Assembly: GCF_018448925.1 (NCBI RefSeq) | Contig: NZ_RCWE01000003.1 | Location: 1-64,000 of the forward strand | Source: Photorhabdus akhurstii | GTDB lineage: Bacteria; Pseudomonadota; Gammaproteobacteria; Enterobacterales; Enterobacteriaceae | DNA length: 64,000 nucleotides | Direction of reading: 5' to 3' | In this document: piece after piece, positions 63,173 through 64,000 of the stretch | Numbering within the stretch: the first letter of the stretch is position 1 | Layout of the letters: each line of letters starts with the position of its first letter | Notes under the pieces: model-generated | What the model saw: the letters and a program-made list of their open reading frames with translations, nothing else | Databases searched by the model: none | Told to the model about the DNA's origin: nothing | Made by a program: the position numbers and the translations under genes

Positions 63173-63565
63173 ATGGAAAAGAAACACCTGCATATAGCCG
63201 CTGGGATCATTAGAAATACGCAACATGAAATTTTTATTACTCAGCGTCATGCTGATGCCCATATGGGTGGTTTCTGGGAATTCCCTGGCGGGAAAGTTGA
63301 GAAACAGGAAACCCCTGAACAGGCTTTAGTACGTGAGTTACAGGAAGAAATTGGTATTATTGTTACTCATTATGAGCTGGTAAAAACGGTTGAACATGAT
63401 TTTCCTGACAGGTTGATTACCCTGTATTTCTTCTTGGTGGATGGATGGGAAAATGAACCTTTCGGTAAAGAAGGCCAACTTTCTCGGTGGGTATTACAGA
63501 AAGATTTAATTGCTGATGAATTCCCGCCAGCTAATCGCAGTATTGTTGCATTACTGACCGCTTGA
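63173..63565 (+). CDS. mutT: 8-oxo-dGTP diphosphatase MutT
   Basis: MutT hydrolyses 8-oxo-dGTP, preventing A:T to C:G transversions. The 130 residues (E. coli 129) contain the full Nudix box, GGKVEKQETPEQALVRELQ then EEIGI (residues about 39-62), preceded by the WEFPGG strand. It lies after secA with its own 120-bp upstream gap, the same order as in E. coli. yacG converges on it. Confidence 0.95.
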   Translation: MEKKHLHIAAGIIRNTQHEIFITQRHADAHMGGFWEFPGGKVEKQETPEQALVRELQEEIGIIVTHYELVKTVEHDFPDRLITLYFFLVDGWENEPFGKEGQLSRWVLQKDLIADEFPPANRSIVALLTA

Positions 63566-63602
63566 ATTGTTAATAGCCGCATTATAATAACGCGGCTATT
63601 TG

Positions 63603-63800
63603 TTATTGCTCAGGTTGTTCACTCCAATCATCGCTATCGGAGTTTTCACTTTGGCTTGGTATCCGTTTCTCTTCATTTGCCCACCCGCCTAAGTCAATTA
63701 ATTGACAGCGCTTACTGCAAAATGGACGATATGGGCTTATTTCTCCCCAAACCACGGTTTTACCGCATGTTGGACATTCAATCGTTAATAACTCAGACAT
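63603..63800 (-). CDS. yacG: DNA gyrase inhibitor YacG (zinc protein)
   Basis: YacG is a small zinc protein that binds GyrB and inhibits gyrase in E. coli. The 65 residues have the four-cysteine zinc site: [10 protein letters not shown] near residue 9 and [15 protein letters not shown] near 27. The acidic disordered tail is typical. It is downstream of zapD on the same strand with a 30-bp gap, and the two are probably co-transcribed. Confidence 0.95.
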   Translation of the reverse strand: MSELLTIECPTCGKTVVWGEISPYRPFCSKRCQLIDLGGWANEEKRIPSQSENSDSDDWSEQPEQ

Positions 63801-63830
63801 AATAACTTTCCTAATAATTGGTTCGTAATA

Positions 63831-64000
63831 TTAGCAACGTGCTAATTCAAATGGTAAATGGGCAGGCACGAAGCCTTTTTCATTATCCAATGGTAAAAAA
63901 CGGATAGCAAACCGGGTCTTATGACCGGAAATTTGAGGAAACAGTAAAGGTTTTAATGGCAAGCGTAACCTCAGTAAATCTGCGCCTTCTGCCGTATTCT
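63831..64000 (-). CDS. zapD: Cell division protein ZapD, C-terminal part (cut by window end)
   Basis: The minus strand is open from the window edge to TAA 63831-63833 and encodes about 56 residues: [35 protein letters not shown] and [11 protein letters not shown]. This is the C-terminus of ZapD (YacF), which bundles FtsZ filaments; E. coli ZapD ends with closely similar text. Its position next to yacG agrees with the E. coli order coaE-zapD-yacG. The N-terminal three quarters lie outside the window. Confidence 0.9.
   Translation of the reverse strand, partial: NTAEGADLLRLRLPLKPLLFPQISGHKTRFAIRFLPLDNEKGFVPAHLPFELARC

Overview
The window looks like the chromosome of an entomopathogenic member of the Morganellaceae, most likely Photorhabdus, with Xenorhabdus as the alternative. 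The core genes are clearly enterobacterial in sequence and order: metK-speA-speB, mutH-ygdQ, sgrR-leuDCBA-leuO-ilvIH-cra, then the complete mraZ-to-secA division and wall cluster followed by mutT-yacG-zapD. Between these lie AT-rich accessory blocks with broken toxin, immunity and secretion genes, as is usual in that genus. The genus call is inference.

Layout. (1) 1-4537: GC-rich end of a mobile element, with a TOPRIM primase-helicase gene (5' end outside the window), a tyrosine recombinase, two arrays of 11-bp-phased iteron-like words, two dif-like sites and a tRNA-like scrap. (2) 4538-9796: an array of orphan CdiA-CT/CdiI-type toxin-immunity modules. Five modules can be counted, four of them marked by a VENN-like motif, and they range from apparently intact to reduced or broken. 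(3) 9797-18278: sprT, metK, speA, speB, a Phd antitoxin with a frameshifted PIN toxin, ygdQ, mutH, and a DnaA-box region that fits DARS2. (4) 18279-26971: sgrR with a divergent SgrS candidate, the leucine operon with its leader peptide and attenuator, and leuO. (5) 27205-37329: an acyl-CoA ligase and a small hydrolase; a roughly 4-kb AT-rich insertion bounded by a 38-bp repeat and holding a possible RiPP-like cluster; then a lipoprotein, a calcium-binding protein and type I secretion relics. (6) 37330-64000: ilvIH, cra and the dcw cluster through lpxC, then a DciA-like gene, secM-secA, mutT, yacG and the end of zapD.

How the genes work together. speA and speB make putrescine from arginine. 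leuABCD and ilvIH make branched-chain amino acids, with leuO between them as a regulator. mraZ to ddlB build lipid II and the septal synthase, ftsQAZ build the Z ring, lpxC commits precursor to lipid A, and secM sets secA expression.

The most novel candidates are the 30519-33953 cluster and the orphan toxin-immunity array. The cluster has a 30-residue peptide, an attenuating hairpin, a nucleotidyltransferase fused to a PqqD-like domain, a thymidylate-kinase-like protein and an MFS exporter broken at three slippage-prone tracts. The phased iteron words inside the primase gene are also unexplained by protein coding. No database search was possible, so family assignments rest on recognised motifs and gene order.
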